The notes below the pieces were generated by a model. The model did not search any database and was not told the DNA's origin. It saw nothing but the letters and a program-made list of their open reading frames with translations. The position numbers and the translations under genes are program-made. Of a stretch of 64,000 nt of DNA, positions 54,065-63,491 are shown piece by piece. The DNA is from Pantoea rodasii (GTDB taxonomy: Bacteria > Pseudomonadota > Gammaproteobacteria > Enterobacterales > Enterobacteriaceae). Every line of letters starts with the position of its first letter. The first letter of the stretch is position 1. The DNA lies in contig NZ_MLFP01000003.1 of the NCBI RefSeq assembly GCF_002095465.1, positions 1 to 64,000 of the forward strand, read 5' to 3'.

Positions 54065-56524
54065 TTGAACATCGCAAATCAAATACCCAGACTTTCGCTC
54101 TGGAATAAACTCTTTGCCCTCATTCTGCTGTTGCTGGGGATTATCCTGGCCGCAGGTGGGGGCTGGCTGGTGGCATTAGGTGGTAACGGGTACTACGTGC
54201 TGGCCGGTATCGGGCTGATCATTTCCGCTGTGCTGATATTCATGAAGCGCACCAGCGGTGCAGGCTGGTTCGCGCTGGTATTTGTCGGCACGCTGATCTG
54301 GACCATTCAGGAATCAGGGCTGGATTACTGGCGCTGGGTGCCGCGCTTCGCATTGATGCTGATTCTCGGCATTGCGTTTGCCTTCCAGTTGCCGAATCTG
54401 GTACCGCGCATCAGTCGTGGTGCTTCACGCGCGCTGGCGGCAGTGCTGATTGTCGCTTTTGTGGTCGCTGCGGCGCTGCCCTTTGCACCACTCAATGAAA
54501 CGCCGGCCACAGATGTACCTGCAGCAGGGTCAGCCAACTACATGGCGGACACCGGCAGTGGGAAAGCTTCTACGCCAGACAGTGGCGATTGGTATACCTA
54601 CGGCGGTTCCCTGGCGTCACAGCGTTTCGCCAATGCCAGTCAGATCACGCCTGATAACGTGAAAGACCTCAAGCTTGCCTGGCAATTCCGCACCGGTGAT
54701 TTACCGAAAGCGCGTTGGGGTGGTGAGAACACGCCGATCAAGGTGGGCGATACGCTGTATACCTGTACCGCACGCAATATGGTGTTTGCATTGGATGCAG
54801 CCACAGGTAAAGAGAAGTGGCACTTTGACCCGAAGGTCAGCGATAAATCGATTCCCTACACCGCTGCCTGTCGCGGGTTAACGTGGTACGACAGCCAAAC
54901 CAACAGCCACGCAACTGTCGGGCAAGTGGCTGACGCGCCGAGCGGTGATAACAGCGACTGCCAGCAGCGCATCATCCTTGGTACGCTGGATGCCCGTATC
55001 ATCGAACTTAACGCCAAAACCGGTGAAGTGTGCCGCAGTTTCGGCAATCAGGGCACGGTTAATCTCGCTGAAGATATGGGGGAAACTTACGACGGCTATG
55101 TGGCAGTCAACTCCGCACCGGTGGTGATTCGTGACACCCTGGTGGTGGGGCATCAGACCATCGATGGACAGCGCGCATTCGGTCCACCGGGCGTGATAAA
55201 AGCCTATGATGTGCGTACTGGCGCACTGAAATGGGCTTGGGATGCTGCCGACCCGGATACGGCTACACCGAAGAAAGGACCCAATGCGTACAAACGCGGC
55301 TCACCTGATGTCTGGACCTCATTCACCGGCGATGACAAGTTAGGATTGGTGTATCTGCCCGTCGGAAACTCATCCGGTGACTACTGGAGCGGCACGCGGT
55401 CGCCTGCCGAAAACAAGTATTCGGTCTCACTGACCGCACTGAATATTGATACCGGCTTGCCGGCCTGGACTTTCCAGACCGCACATAAAGATGTGTGGGA
55501 TTACGATCCCGGTTCTCAGCCTACACTGGTGGATTATCCGGATAAAAACGGTGGCAAAACGCCTGCCATTATTATGCCGACCAAACAGGGCGAAATTTAT
55601 GTGCTGGATCGCCGCACTGGCAAATCGCTGTTTGGTGTGGAGGAACGTCCGGTGCCTGGTGGCGGCGTAGAGCCAGATCAACGCTCGCCAACCCAGCCTT
55701 ATTCGTTGTTCCATCACCTCAGCAAACCGGATCTCACGCCGCAGGATATGTGGGGCTTAACGCCAGTGGACCAATTGGTGTGCCGCATTCAATTCCAGCA
55801 AGCCAGCTATAAAGGGCAGTACACGCCGCCGGAGGCCGATCGTCATTCGATTGAGTATCCGGGTTATAACGGCGGTTCTGACTGGGGCAGCGTGGCGGTG
55901 GATCCGACTCGCGGCATCATCATTGCTAACTATAACGATATGCCGAACTACAACATTCTGGTGCCGCGTGCTAAAGCCGATGCATTGGGATGGAAACCCC
56001 GCGATGAAATCCCTTATAACCCGCACGATACAGGCCATGCTGAAGGGGCAGGCGATCCACAAATCGGTGTGCCTTACGCGGTGAACGTGAATGCGGGCTG
56101 GCGCTTGCCCTATACCGGAATGCTGTGTAAAGAGCCGCCGTATGGAGGTATCCGCGCCATCGATCTGCGCGATGGACGCACTATCTGGGATCGTCCACTG
56201 GGCACCGCACGGCGCAATGGTCCGTTTGGTCTGCCAACCGGATTGCCGATTAACATTGGTACGCCGAACAATGGCGGTTCAGTGGTGACATCCAGCGGAC
56301 TGATCTTTGTCGCGGCGGCCACGGATGATTTGATCCGCGCTATCGATATGCAAACCGGTAAGGAAGTGTGGAGCACCGAATTGCCTGCAGGTGGCCAGGC
56401 CAACCCAATGATCTACACGCAAAATGGACGCGAGTATCTGGTGATTGTCGCCGCAGGGCATCACTTTATGGAAACGCCAGTGGGCGATTATGTTTTGGCG
56501 TACGCGTTGCCGGAACAGAAATAA
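54065..56524 (+). CDS. gcd: Membrane-bound PQQ-dependent glucose dehydrogenase
   Basis: An 819-residue quinoprotein that oxidises glucose (or a related sugar/quinate) in the periplasm and passes electrons to ubiquinone. Five N-terminal membrane helices (about 15-145) precede an eight-bladed propeller with W-motif repeats (DAATGKEKWHFDPK, DVRTGALKWAWDAADPD, DRRTGKSLFGVEE, DMQTGKEVWSTELPAGG). Motifs GDWYTYGGSLASQRFA and ETYDGYVAVNSAPVV are typical of mGDH. The start is a TTG at 54065 with AAAGGAAC eight bases before it. Slightly longer than E. coli Gcd (796). A paralogous quinate/polyol enzyme remains possible, and PQQ genes are not in the window. Confidence 0.87.
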   Translation: MNIANQIPRLSLWNKLFALILLLLGIILAAGGGWLVALGGNGYYVLAGIGLIISAVLIFMKRTSGAGWFALVFVGTLIWTIQESGLDYWRWVPRFALMLILGIAFAFQLPNLVPRISRGASRALAAVLIVAFVVAAALPFAPLNETPATDVPAAGSANYMADTGSGKASTPDSGDWYTYGGSLASQRFANASQITPDNVKDLKLAWQFRTGDLPKARWGGENTPIKVGDTLYTCTARNMVFALDAATGKEKWHFDPKVSDKSIPYTAACRGLTWYDSQTNSHATVGQVADAPSGDNSDCQQRIILGTLDARIIELNAKTGEVCRSFGNQGTVNLAEDMGETYDGYVAVNSAPVVIRDTLVVGHQTIDGQRAFGPPGVIKAYDVRTGALKWAWDAADPDTATPKKGPNAYKRGSPDVWTSFTGDDKLGLVYLPVGNSSGDYWSGTRSPAENKYSVSLTALNIDTGLPAWTFQTAHKDVWDYDPGSQPTLVDYPDKNGGKTPAIIMPTKQGEIYVLDRRTGKSLFGVEERPVPGGGVEPDQRSPTQPYSLFHHLSKPDLTPQDMWGLTPVDQLVCRIQFQQASYKGQYTPPEADRHSIEYPGYNGGSDWGSVAVDPTRGIIIANYNDMPNYNILVPRAKADALGWKPRDEIPYNPHDTGHAEGAGDPQIGVPYAVNVNAGWRLPYTGMLCKEPPYGGIRAIDLRDGRTIWDRPLGTARRNGPFGLPTGLPINIGTPNNGGSVVTSSGLIFVAAATDDLIRAIDMQTGKEVWSTELPAGGQANPMIYTQNGREYLVIVAAGHHFMETPVGDYVLAYALPEQK

Positions 56525-56537
56525 CCATCATTGAAAA

Positions 56538-56563
56538 CGGGATTAGGCAGCTGCCTAATCCCG
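56538..56563. terminator. Perfect 26-bp palindrome, bidirectional terminator
   Basis: CGGGATTAGGCAG followed directly by its complement (13 + 13 bases), between the convergent gcd and MFS genes, preceded by AAAA. It can terminate transcription from either side. Confidence 0.75.
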
Positions 56564-56605
56564 CCACTTAAACCTTGTCTTAACATCCCTTTGGTCATCA
56601 CACCC

Positions 56606-58064
56606 TTAAGGATTCACCTCTTCTAAACGGCGATTCAGCGTACGCGGACCAAAGATACCGATGGTAAACACCACGATCGCCATCGCGCCTGAGATTACAG
56701 CGAATACCGAGCTGACACCCATCTCACTCAGCACCCAGGCAATGGTAAAGCCTGACAGCATGCCGCTGATACGGCTCACCGAGTAAACCAGCCCAATCGC
56801 TTTAGCGCGAAAACGCGTCGGGAACAACTCAGCCTGATAAGCGCGGTAAGAGAAAGTCATACAGGTACTGGCTAACGACAGCAGCAGTCCCAAAGTCACC
56901 AGCATCACCGGCTGTGACTGCCATGAAACACCGTACCGACCAGCGCAATCGCCAGCGCAGAGCCACTGACCAGCCACTTACGCTCGATGCGATCGGCAAA
57001 GGTCATCGCTAAAAGCGGCCCCAGCGGGCTGGCAAAGGCGATCAGGAAGGAGTAGAGCAAACTGTGGGTAAAGGTCACGCCTTTTGCTGCCAGCAGTGTC
57101 GGGATCCAACTGGCAAATCCGTAATAGCCGATCGACTGAAAGAAGTTGAATACCAGCAGCATGATGGTGCGACGACGATACGGCGGACGCCACATCTCGT
57201 TTTTCACCGCCGGTGCCAAAGGAGTCGGGACCAGCAGCGCAGGATCAATAGCAGGCAGCGCGGAACCGGTGGATTTGGCCACACGCGCTTCCAGTCGGCG
57301 TACCACGTCTTCCGCTTCTTTGTAACGGCCTTTCTCCACCAGCCAGCGTGGGCTTTCCGGTAATCCCATCCGCAGGATCCACACCAACACCGCGCCGATA
57401 CAGCCAAACAACACCACCCAACGCCAGCCGCTTAAGCCGAGGATTTCCTGCGGGACTAATTGCCATGAGAGGAAAGCGATTGTCGGAATCGAGGTGTACT
57501 GGATCGCCTGCACAAAGGCATAGGATCGTCCGCGCAAACGCGCCGGGATAAATTCAGAAACATAGGCATCAATGGTCACCAGCTCAGCACCCACGCCGAT
57601 GCCAGAGATGATGCGCCAAAACACCACAGCAAACGGATGGTGCTGAAAGGCCATAATGCCACTGGCCACCGCGTAAACCAGTAACGCGATAATAAACACC
57701 TTTTTACGCCCGATGCGGTCAGCCAGATTGGCGATCAGCAAGGTGCCGAGGAACACCCCGAGGAACATCGCCGCGACAAATGCACCGAGGCTTTGGGGAT
57801 CGAAAAAGTTATGGCTACCGTGGGAAAAAATCCCTTCACGAACCATGCCTGGACCGATATAGGCGGTCAGGAACACATCATAAACTTCAAACCAACCTCC
57901 CATCGCCAGCGCAAAATAATCAGCCACAACGGGCGCGCGGCAGGTAAGCGTTCCAGACGCGCAGAGAGTTGCGCACCAAAGGCCTTACCTTCTTCTGGTG
58001 TGAAGTTGTCACGCCAGGTCATCGGCGGGGGGATCGACTCGCTCAGCGAAATTTTTTTCAGCAC
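56606..58064 (-). CDS. MFS transporter, sugar/aromatic acid type (two one-base frameshifts)
   Basis: A twelve-segment major facilitator of the sugar porter-like group, about 486 residues after repair. It begins with GTG 58064 behind CGGAG and an N-terminal cytoplasmic stretch (LSESIPPPMTWRDNF). The first break is at 57930-57933 (one base needed to read ARPVVADYFALAMGGWFEVYDVF); the second at 56926-56928 (three A, four needed, giving VGTVFSWQSQPVMLVTLG). Family motifs: NLADRIGRKKVF, SEFIPARLRGRSYAF, ESPRWLVEKGRY and AELFPTRFRAKAIGL. It is third gene of an operon with a hydroxyacid dehydrogenase and an RraA-like aldolase, so it probably imports their substrate. Confidence 0.87.
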
Positions 58065-58151
58065 GGTAGGGTACTCCGTTATTTTTATAATGGTTTGTGA
58101 AGGGCGGATATCATTGCGCGCCCTTCAGCACAGGTGTATCGACCGACAGCC

Positions 58152-58844
58152 TTAGACCGGACAACCTTTGGCACGCAGGATGGCATTGAAACGCTCAGGA
58201 TCGTTGCTGCCTGCTAAATTGCTGGCGCGGATCTTCTCTTCACGCTGTGCATGTTGCTGCACGCGAGGGAGCAGCACGCTCAACTCATCCTGGGCGATGG
58301 CAATCACGCCGTCAGCATCGGCAACGATCAAATCGCCGGGCGACACCACCAGTCCCGCACAGTGCACCGTGGTGTTGACCTCGCCTGGGCCTTCTTTGGA
58401 AGGACCGCGCAGGGTGTTACCGCGTGCCCAGCAGGCAATACCGCCTTCCGCCCATTCATTGAGGTCGCGCACTGCGCCATCAATCACGAAGCCGGCAATC
58501 TTTTTGGTGACAGCGGAGGTGCGCATCAGGCCGCCGATCAACGCTTGTGTCAGGTCGCCTGAGCCGTCTACCACGATCACATCGCCCGGCTGCGCCATCT
58601 CGATGGCTTTATGAATCATCAGGTTATCGCCAGGGCGCACTTTCACCGTGATCGCCGGGCCGCACAGCACCAGATTGGCATCGTTGTGATAAGCCTGTAA
58701 GCCAAGCGCACCGACACTGCGCCCCATGGAGTCGCCAATATTCGGCACCGGCAGTGCACGGAAGGCATCAATCACGCCCGCATCGATCGGCGCGCCGCGT
58801 TCACCAATGAAATAGCCAATCGGCCAGTCTTTATGGATGGTCAT
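58152..58844 (-). CDS. RraA-like protein (putative HMG/CHA-type aldolase)
   Basis: A 230-residue RraA/MenG-like fold protein. Motifs: NIGDSMGR, GPAITVKVRPGDNLMIHKAI, GDVIVVDGSGDLTQALIGGLM, GFVIDGAVRDLNE and GLVVSPGDLIVADADGVIAI, which include the metal-binding Asp and catalytic Arg/Asp of the class II pyruvate aldolases (HMG/CHA aldolase) in this family. It sits between a D-2-hydroxyacid dehydrogenase and an MFS carrier, so a catabolic aldolase or oxaloacetate-decarboxylase role is likelier than RNase E inhibition. The start at 58844 follows GGAG, three bases after the dehydrogenase stop. Confidence 0.85.
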   Translation of the reverse strand: MTIHKDWPIGYFIGERGAPIDAGVIDAFRALPVPNIGDSMGRSVGALGLQAYHNDANLVLCGPAITVKVRPGDNLMIHKAIEMAQPGDVIVVDGSGDLTQALIGGLMRTSAVTKKIAGFVIDGAVRDLNEWAEGGIACWARGNTLRGPSKEGPGEVNTTVHCAGLVVSPGDLIVADADGVIAIAQDELSVLLPRVQQHAQREEKIRASNLAGSNDPERFNAILRAKGCPV

Positions 58845-58847
58845 AGG

Positions 58848-59824
58848 TTAACTCCGGTTTAGCACCTGCGGATTCACGCAGGCGGTTGGGTTGATCTGTT
58901 GAATATCAAGAAAATCCAGACACTGGCGTGCCGCACTTTGTGCCACGGCATCCAGTGCCTGCGGCGTTGAGCCACCGATATGCGGGGTCACGATCAGGTT
59001 GCTGAGCGTGCGGAAGGGATGATCGGCAGCCAGCGGCTCAAGCGCCACGGTATCCAGTGCCGCGGCACGCAGTTGGCCAGTTTGCAACGCGACAGCCAAC
59101 GCCTCTTCATCAATCAATTCACCGCGAGCGGTATTGATCAGCGTGGCGTGTGCGGGCAGCTGCGCCAAACGTTGTGCGTTGATCATCAGACGAGTTTTGG
59201 GTGTAACCGGACAGTGCAAACTCAGCACATCCGCTAGCGGCAATAGCTCGTCTAGCGAACCACAGCGCTGAGCACCTTCAAAGTCGCCATCAGCCGGGGC
59301 GGCAGGATCAAAAAATGAGACCTGCATCCCAATCACACGTGCGAAGCGCGCCACGCGACGGCCAATCTCACCAAAGCCGACCAGTCCAAGGGTTTTGCCC
59401 TGTAACTCTTCGCCATCGCCGCTGCGGGTCCAGCGTCCGGCGGCGACTTCCTGTTGGAAAAGGGCAGGCGGCGCGCGCAGTTCAGCATCAGCGCCAGCGT
59501 CAGTTCAGCAACAGATTGTGCATTGGTAGCCGGCGTGGTCAGCACCGGAATGCCGCGTTCGGTAGCGGCCGCCACGTCGATATTGGTGACGCCCACGCCG
59601 TGCTTGCAGATGATTTTCAGCGTTGGGCAGGCGTTGATGGCTTTCGCGTTCAATTCAACGGTGCGCGAGATCACCGCGTCGTACGCCACGCTGCTCATCC
59701 GACGCTCTACTTCAGCAACGTCATTGGCGTCATCAAGATAATCGACCACACAGCCTGCATCAGCGAGGCGTTGACGGCCTCCCTGGCCGAGGTCAGTGGT
59801 GGTCACGAGAAAGCGATAAGTCAT
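58848..59824 (-). CDS. D-2-hydroxyacid dehydrogenase (one-base frameshift)
   Basis: An NAD(P)-dependent D-isomer-specific 2-hydroxyacid dehydrogenase (SerA-like), about 325 residues after repair. The N-terminal part has CKHGVGVTNIDVAAATERGIPVLTTPATNAQSVAE. The break lies in a run of four A at 59458-59461 (T on the coding strand); five restore FQQEVAAGRWTRSGDGEELQGKTLGLVGFGEIGRRVARFA with the Rossmann motif. The C-terminal part has the catalytic Arg (INTARGELIDEEAL) and His (TPHIGGSTPQA). The start at 59824 follows CGGAGA. First gene of a leftward catabolic operon with the RraA-like and MFS genes. Its substrate is unknown. Confidence 0.87.
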
Positions 59825-60303
59825 GTCGGTTCTCCGATAGGGTTTACGTCATCCTGGCATCGACAACCGATAAAAAATATTCTGCGAAGGTTATTAATTC
59901 ATTCCTTCCAGGAATAATGCTGCCCGGCGCGGCATAAATCACGACGCAAGACAGTGTTATATTTTTGTTAATGATCAGATCGCTTTTGGCTGACATTGCG
60001 CTGCGCTTTACGCTTTAGGATTTTTACTTAAAAAAGCGTTAAAAACGTAGAGTTAGCGGAGCGCAGCGGCCCTATATCCGCAGGTCAAAGACCGCATAAA
60101 TAGTGTGATCTACTTCAAAAAGATCCCTCAGCGCCCTGATACCCATCAGATATTTTATCGCCGTTGTTTTAAGCGAAGTGCGCTGCAATGTTGCACAAGT
60201 CATGCGCCGAACGTTTTTTAGCCGCACGAAATGATAAATGTAACTAAAGTTATAGAGTGTACCGTTTGGTTCATTAACAACTACATAATAGAACGGTTAC
60301 ATC
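59825..60303. other. Divergent intergenic region
   Basis: 479 bases between the hydroxyacid dehydrogenase operon and the doxX operon; both promoters should be here. It contains a near-dyad TACCGTTTGGTTC...GAACGGTTAC (about 60259-60301) just before doxX that may be an operator. No gene or RNA was recognised. Confidence 0.4.
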
Positions 60304-60702
60304 ATGTCTCACTCAAAAGATCTCTTCGCTGTGCTCGGCCGCGTCATGGCGGTGGGTCTGTTCTTCGCTTCCGGTCTCGACAAAATCACCCACTATGCAG
60401 ACAACCTGCAAACCATGGCGGATAACGGCGTCCCTGCTTTCTTCCTGCCGCTGGTTATCCTGCTGGAAGTGGGCGGCGGTCTGGCGATTGCCTTTGGTTT
60501 CCTGACCCGTTTCACGGCCATTTTTATGGCGGTGTTTTCGGTCATGGCAGGTTTCCTGTTCTATCAGGGTTATAGCCACGCACACCTGATGGTGTGGTTG
60601 AAAAATATCTCCTGCGCCGCCGGTTTCCTGATGCTGTGCCTGCACGGCGGCGGCAAATGGAGCCTCGATCATCTGATTCAGCAACGTCTGGCACGTCGCT
60701 GA
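60304..60702 (+). CDS. DoxX family membrane protein
   Basis: A 132-residue inner membrane protein with four hydrophobic segments. Family motifs: GLFFASGLDKITHYADNLQTMADNGVP and LVILLEVGGGLAIAFGFLTRFTA. DoxX proteins are often linked to quinone-dependent oxidations and thiol/redox stress. The location at the head of an operon with a heme-binding-like protein and a flavoprotein dehydrogenase suggests a role in electron transfer to quinone. That role is inferred. The ATG at 60304 is preceded by a weak site (GAACGG). Confidence 0.87.
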   Translation: MSHSKDLFAVLGRVMAVGLFFASGLDKITHYADNLQTMADNGVPAFFLPLVILLEVGGGLAIAFGFLTRFTAIFMAVFSVMAGFLFYQGYSHAHLMVWLKNISCAAGFLMLCLHGGGKWSLDHLIQQRLARR

Positions 60703-60741
60703 GCTTTCCCCCTAAACGATTCACTATTCAGGATCTTACCA

Positions 60742-61218
60742 ATGAAAAAAATCACGACAGTGCTGCTGTGCGGCGGACTTTTCTGTGCCGCAGCGCAAGC
60801 CGCCGAACCCGTTAACCAGGTCGCCGTTTTAACTCATCACCAGGCACAACAGCTGGTGGCAAAAGCCGAGCAGATCATTGGCAGCCATCACATCGGCGGC
60901 GCGATTGCGGTGGTCGATCCGTTTGGCCAACTGATTGCCTATGAGCGTCTCGATGGGGCAACGCTGGCGAACAGCGAACTCGCGCCGAAGAAAGCGCACT
61001 CGGCGGCAGCTTTTGGCGTGCCGACATCCAGCTTCCAGCAGAAAATCGCTGCTGGAAATATCGGCATGCTGGGTAATCCGGTGGTGGTGCCGCTGCCAGG
61101 CGGTGAGCCAGTAAAAGTGAACGGTGTGGTGGTCGGTGCCATTGGTGTCAGCACGCCAGATGGCAACGTGGATGCGGAAGCGGCGCAGGGCGCGCTGTCG
61201 GCATTGAAAGCGGGTTAG
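60742..61218 (+). CDS. Secreted GlcG/HbpS-like (DUF336) protein
   Basis: A 158-residue periplasmic protein: signal peptide MKKITTVLLCGGLFCAAAQA, then a GlcG/HbpS domain (ALVAKAEQIIG-like helix, GGAIAVVDPFGQLIAYERLDGA, KKAHSAAAFGVPTSSF, VVVGAIGVSTPDGNVD). HbpS-type proteins bind heme or degrade it; GlcG-like members accompany glycolate and alcohol oxidation genes. It is separated from doxX by 39 bp and its stop is two bases from the next start, so it is probably an accessory factor of the dehydrogenase downstream. Confidence 0.87.
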   Translation: MKKITTVLLCGGLFCAAAQAAEPVNQVAVLTHHQAQQLVAKAEQIIGSHHIGGAIAVVDPFGQLIAYERLDGATLANSELAPKKAHSAAAFGVPTSSFQQKIAAGNIGMLGNPVVVPLPGGEPVKVNGVVVGAIGVSTPDGNVDAEAAQGALSALKAG

Positions 61219-61220
61219 CC

Positions 61221-61877
61221 ATGGAAAGGAGACGTTTTTTACAACTGATGATGGCCACGCCGGTCATCGTCTCCATCCCGTTACAGCCGCTGTTGGCCGC
61301 ACCTGCGGATGCCGCTCAGGCGCTGCTGTTGCGTGCCAGTGAACTGTTAACCGGACGCCGTGGCCTTGATATTGGCATCACCGAACGGTTATGGACGCTG
61401 TTGTGTGAGCAGGATACGCAATTCCCGGCACAGCTGGCGCGCCTGATGACCCGTCTCAATGCGTTGCATAGCGAAGATCGTGAGCAGATCGTCGCGCAAC
61501 TCGATGATGCAGATGTGAAGACCGCGCTAACAATTATTTCCCCGTGGTATCTCGGCTATACCGGACATCCCTCCACCACCAAAGCGGTGGATGACGCGCA
61601 CTTCGTCACCTTCTTGTCGGCGCTGATGTATGAGCCAACGCGTGACCACACCATTCGTCCGAGTTATGCCAGAGCAGGCGGGGATTACTGGGCCGAAGTG
61701 CCGCCGGGTGTGACAGCGCCACCGATGTCCACCTTGATTCGCGAATGGGGCGATCAATCCCCGCTGGCCGCAAAGCAGATTAAACAGCCTGATGCCCCCT
61801 GGTTACTGATGGTGCAGGGCAAAGCCAAAACCCTCGTGGAAGCCGAGGCGATGTTGGCGCAGCACAACAACCTATAA
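61221..61877 (+). CDS. Small (Tat-exported) subunit of flavoprotein sugar dehydrogenase
   Basis: A 218-residue protein with a twin-arginine-type signal (MERRRFLQLMMATPVIVSIP) and conserved motifs PWYLGYTGHPSTTKAVDDAHFVTF and PSYARAGGDYWAEVPPG. This matches the small subunit of membrane-bound FAD sugar dehydrogenases (FAD-SLDH family: sorbitol, fructose and 2-ketogluconate dehydrogenases). It carries the FAD subunit through the Tat pathway by hitch-hiking. It is followed after 21 bp by the GMC flavoprotein gene and then the cytochrome, the standard three-subunit order. Confidence 0.87.
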   Translation: MERRRFLQLMMATPVIVSIPLQPLLAAPADAAQALLLRASELLTGRRGLDIGITERLWTLLCEQDTQFPAQLARLMTRLNALHSEDREQIVAQLDDADVKTALTIISPWYLGYTGHPSTTKAVDDAHFVTFLSALMYEPTRDHTIRPSYARAGGDYWAEVPPGVTAPPMSTLIREWGDQSPLAAKQIKQPDAPWLLMVQGKAKTLVEAEAMLAQHNNL

Positions 61878-61898
61878 CAAGAATCGAGCAGGTACATC

Positions 61899-63491
61899 AT
61901 GAGTGAATTTGATGCCGATGTGGTGATCGTCGGCTCCGGTGCGCTGGGCGCCAACGCCGCTTATCAGCTGGCGAAAGCGGGCAAATCGGTAATTATGCTG
62001 GAAGCAGGGCCTTATATTCCGCGCTGGAAAGCGGTGGAAAACTACCGAAACGGTGCCAGTAAACGTAACTGGTGCGCGCCTTATCCGAATCTGCCGTGGG
62101 CACCGAACTCTTACACCGAAGGCTATATCGATGCCAAAGGGGATGAAGATTTCGAATATGTCACCAGCTACTTACGTGTCGCGGGTGGTAGTACGCGTCA
62201 CTGGGCATCCGCCTGCTGGCGCTTGTTACCCAACGACTTCAAGCTAAAAAGCGTTTACGGCGTTGGCCGTGACTGGCCGATGGAATACAGCGAGCTGGAG
62301 CCGTGGTATGTCAAAGCCGAGCGAGAAGTCGGCGTCGTTGGCACCGCCGATGAGGACCAAAGCGGGCAAGGGCGCGGTCACTATCCGCCACGTTCAGCAG
62401 AGTATCCGCTGCCGCCGGAAGCCAAGCCGTATATGGTGCAGCGCATGCAGTCAAAGCTGGGCCCGATGGGTTATCAGGTGATTCATGAGCCGCACGCCCG
62501 CGTGTCACGTCCTTATGATGGCCGCCCGGCTTGCGCAGGTAACAACAACTGCGAACCGATCTGCCCGATTGGCGCAATGTATTCCGGCGATATGCACGTC
62601 GATAAAGCCGTGGCGCTGGGCGTGCAGCTACGCACCGAATGTGTTGCCTGGAAGCTGGAGAAAGGCGCAGGTAACAAGATCGTCGCGCTGCATTATCGTC
62701 AGCCTGATGGCAAAGATACGCGCCTCACCGCGAAGACTTTTATCATCGCCGCACACGGTCTGGAAACGCCAAAACTGTTGCTGATGAACGATATCGCCAA
62801 CAGTTCCGATCAAGTTGGTCGTAACCTGATGGATCACACCGGTTTGAGCCTGACGTTCCTCGCTGACGAACCGCTGTGGACCGGACGTGGATCCGTGCAG
62901 CACGGCACTATCGCCAATCGCCGCGATGAAGCCAGTCGCGCACAGCATTCAGCCATTCGTTACTCGCTGCGTAACCTGGTGCCGAACGTCGATGTTACCG
63001 TGCCGTTGCTAAAGCAAGGCATGATGGGACAAGCGCTGGATGACGCGATTCGTGACCGCGCTTCACGCATCATGAACATCAGTACCATGAGTGAAACGCT
63101 CCCAAGTCCGACCAACCGCGTAACGCCAAACTACGATCGCAAAGATTCGATTGGCCTGCCGATGATCAACGTTAATTACCATCTTGATGATTACGTGCGC
63201 GGCATGCGCCCGCAGGCGTACAAGGATTTCGCTAACTTCCTGCAGGCCTTTAACGGTGAAGTGATTGAAGCACCGACCGGCTGGCGCAATCAGTATCACA
63301 TCATGGGCACCACCATTATGGGCGATAACCCGCGTGATTCGGTGGTCGATGCGCACTGCCGTAGCTGGGATCATCCCAATCTGTTCCTCGCCACCACCGG
63401 CGTGATGCCCACCTCTGCCACGGTGAATCCGACGTTGACCGGCATCGCGTTGGCGCTGCGCATGGCCGACACCATCGCGAGGGAGATCTGA
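61899..63491 (+). CDS. GMC-family FAD subunit of membrane sugar (keto)acid dehydrogenase
   Basis: A 530-residue flavoprotein with N-terminal FAD-binding motif DVVIVGSGALGANAAYQLAKAGKSVIMLEAGP and C-terminal GMC signature NLFLATTGVMPTSATVNPTLTGIALALRMAD. A cysteine-rich segment CAGNNNCEPICPIGA (about 210-224) is the kind of motif that holds a [3Fe-4S] cluster in fructose and 2-ketogluconate dehydrogenases. The active-site histidine region is HIMGTTIMG. It lacks its own signal and should be exported with the Tat subunit. The likely substrate is 2-ketogluconate, gluconate or sorbitol; the first would follow naturally from gcd. Its stop overlaps the cytochrome start (ATGA). Confidence 0.9.
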   Translation: MSEFDADVVIVGSGALGANAAYQLAKAGKSVIMLEAGPYIPRWKAVENYRNGASKRNWCAPYPNLPWAPNSYTEGYIDAKGDEDFEYVTSYLRVAGGSTRHWASACWRLLPNDFKLKSVYGVGRDWPMEYSELEPWYVKAEREVGVVGTADEDQSGQGRGHYPPRSAEYPLPPEAKPYMVQRMQSKLGPMGYQVIHEPHARVSRPYDGRPACAGNNNCEPICPIGAMYSGDMHVDKAVALGVQLRTECVAWKLEKGAGNKIVALHYRQPDGKDTRLTAKTFIIAAHGLETPKLLLMNDIANSSDQVGRNLMDHTGLSLTFLADEPLWTGRGSVQHGTIANRRDEASRAQHSAIRYSLRNLVPNVDVTVPLLKQGMMGQALDDAIRDRASRIMNISTMSETLPSPTNRVTPNYDRKDSIGLPMINVNYHLDDYVRGMRPQAYKDFANFLQAFNGEVIEAPTGWRNQYHIMGTTIMGDNPRDSVVDAHCRSWDHPNLFLATTGVMPTSATVNPTLTGIALALRMADTIAREI

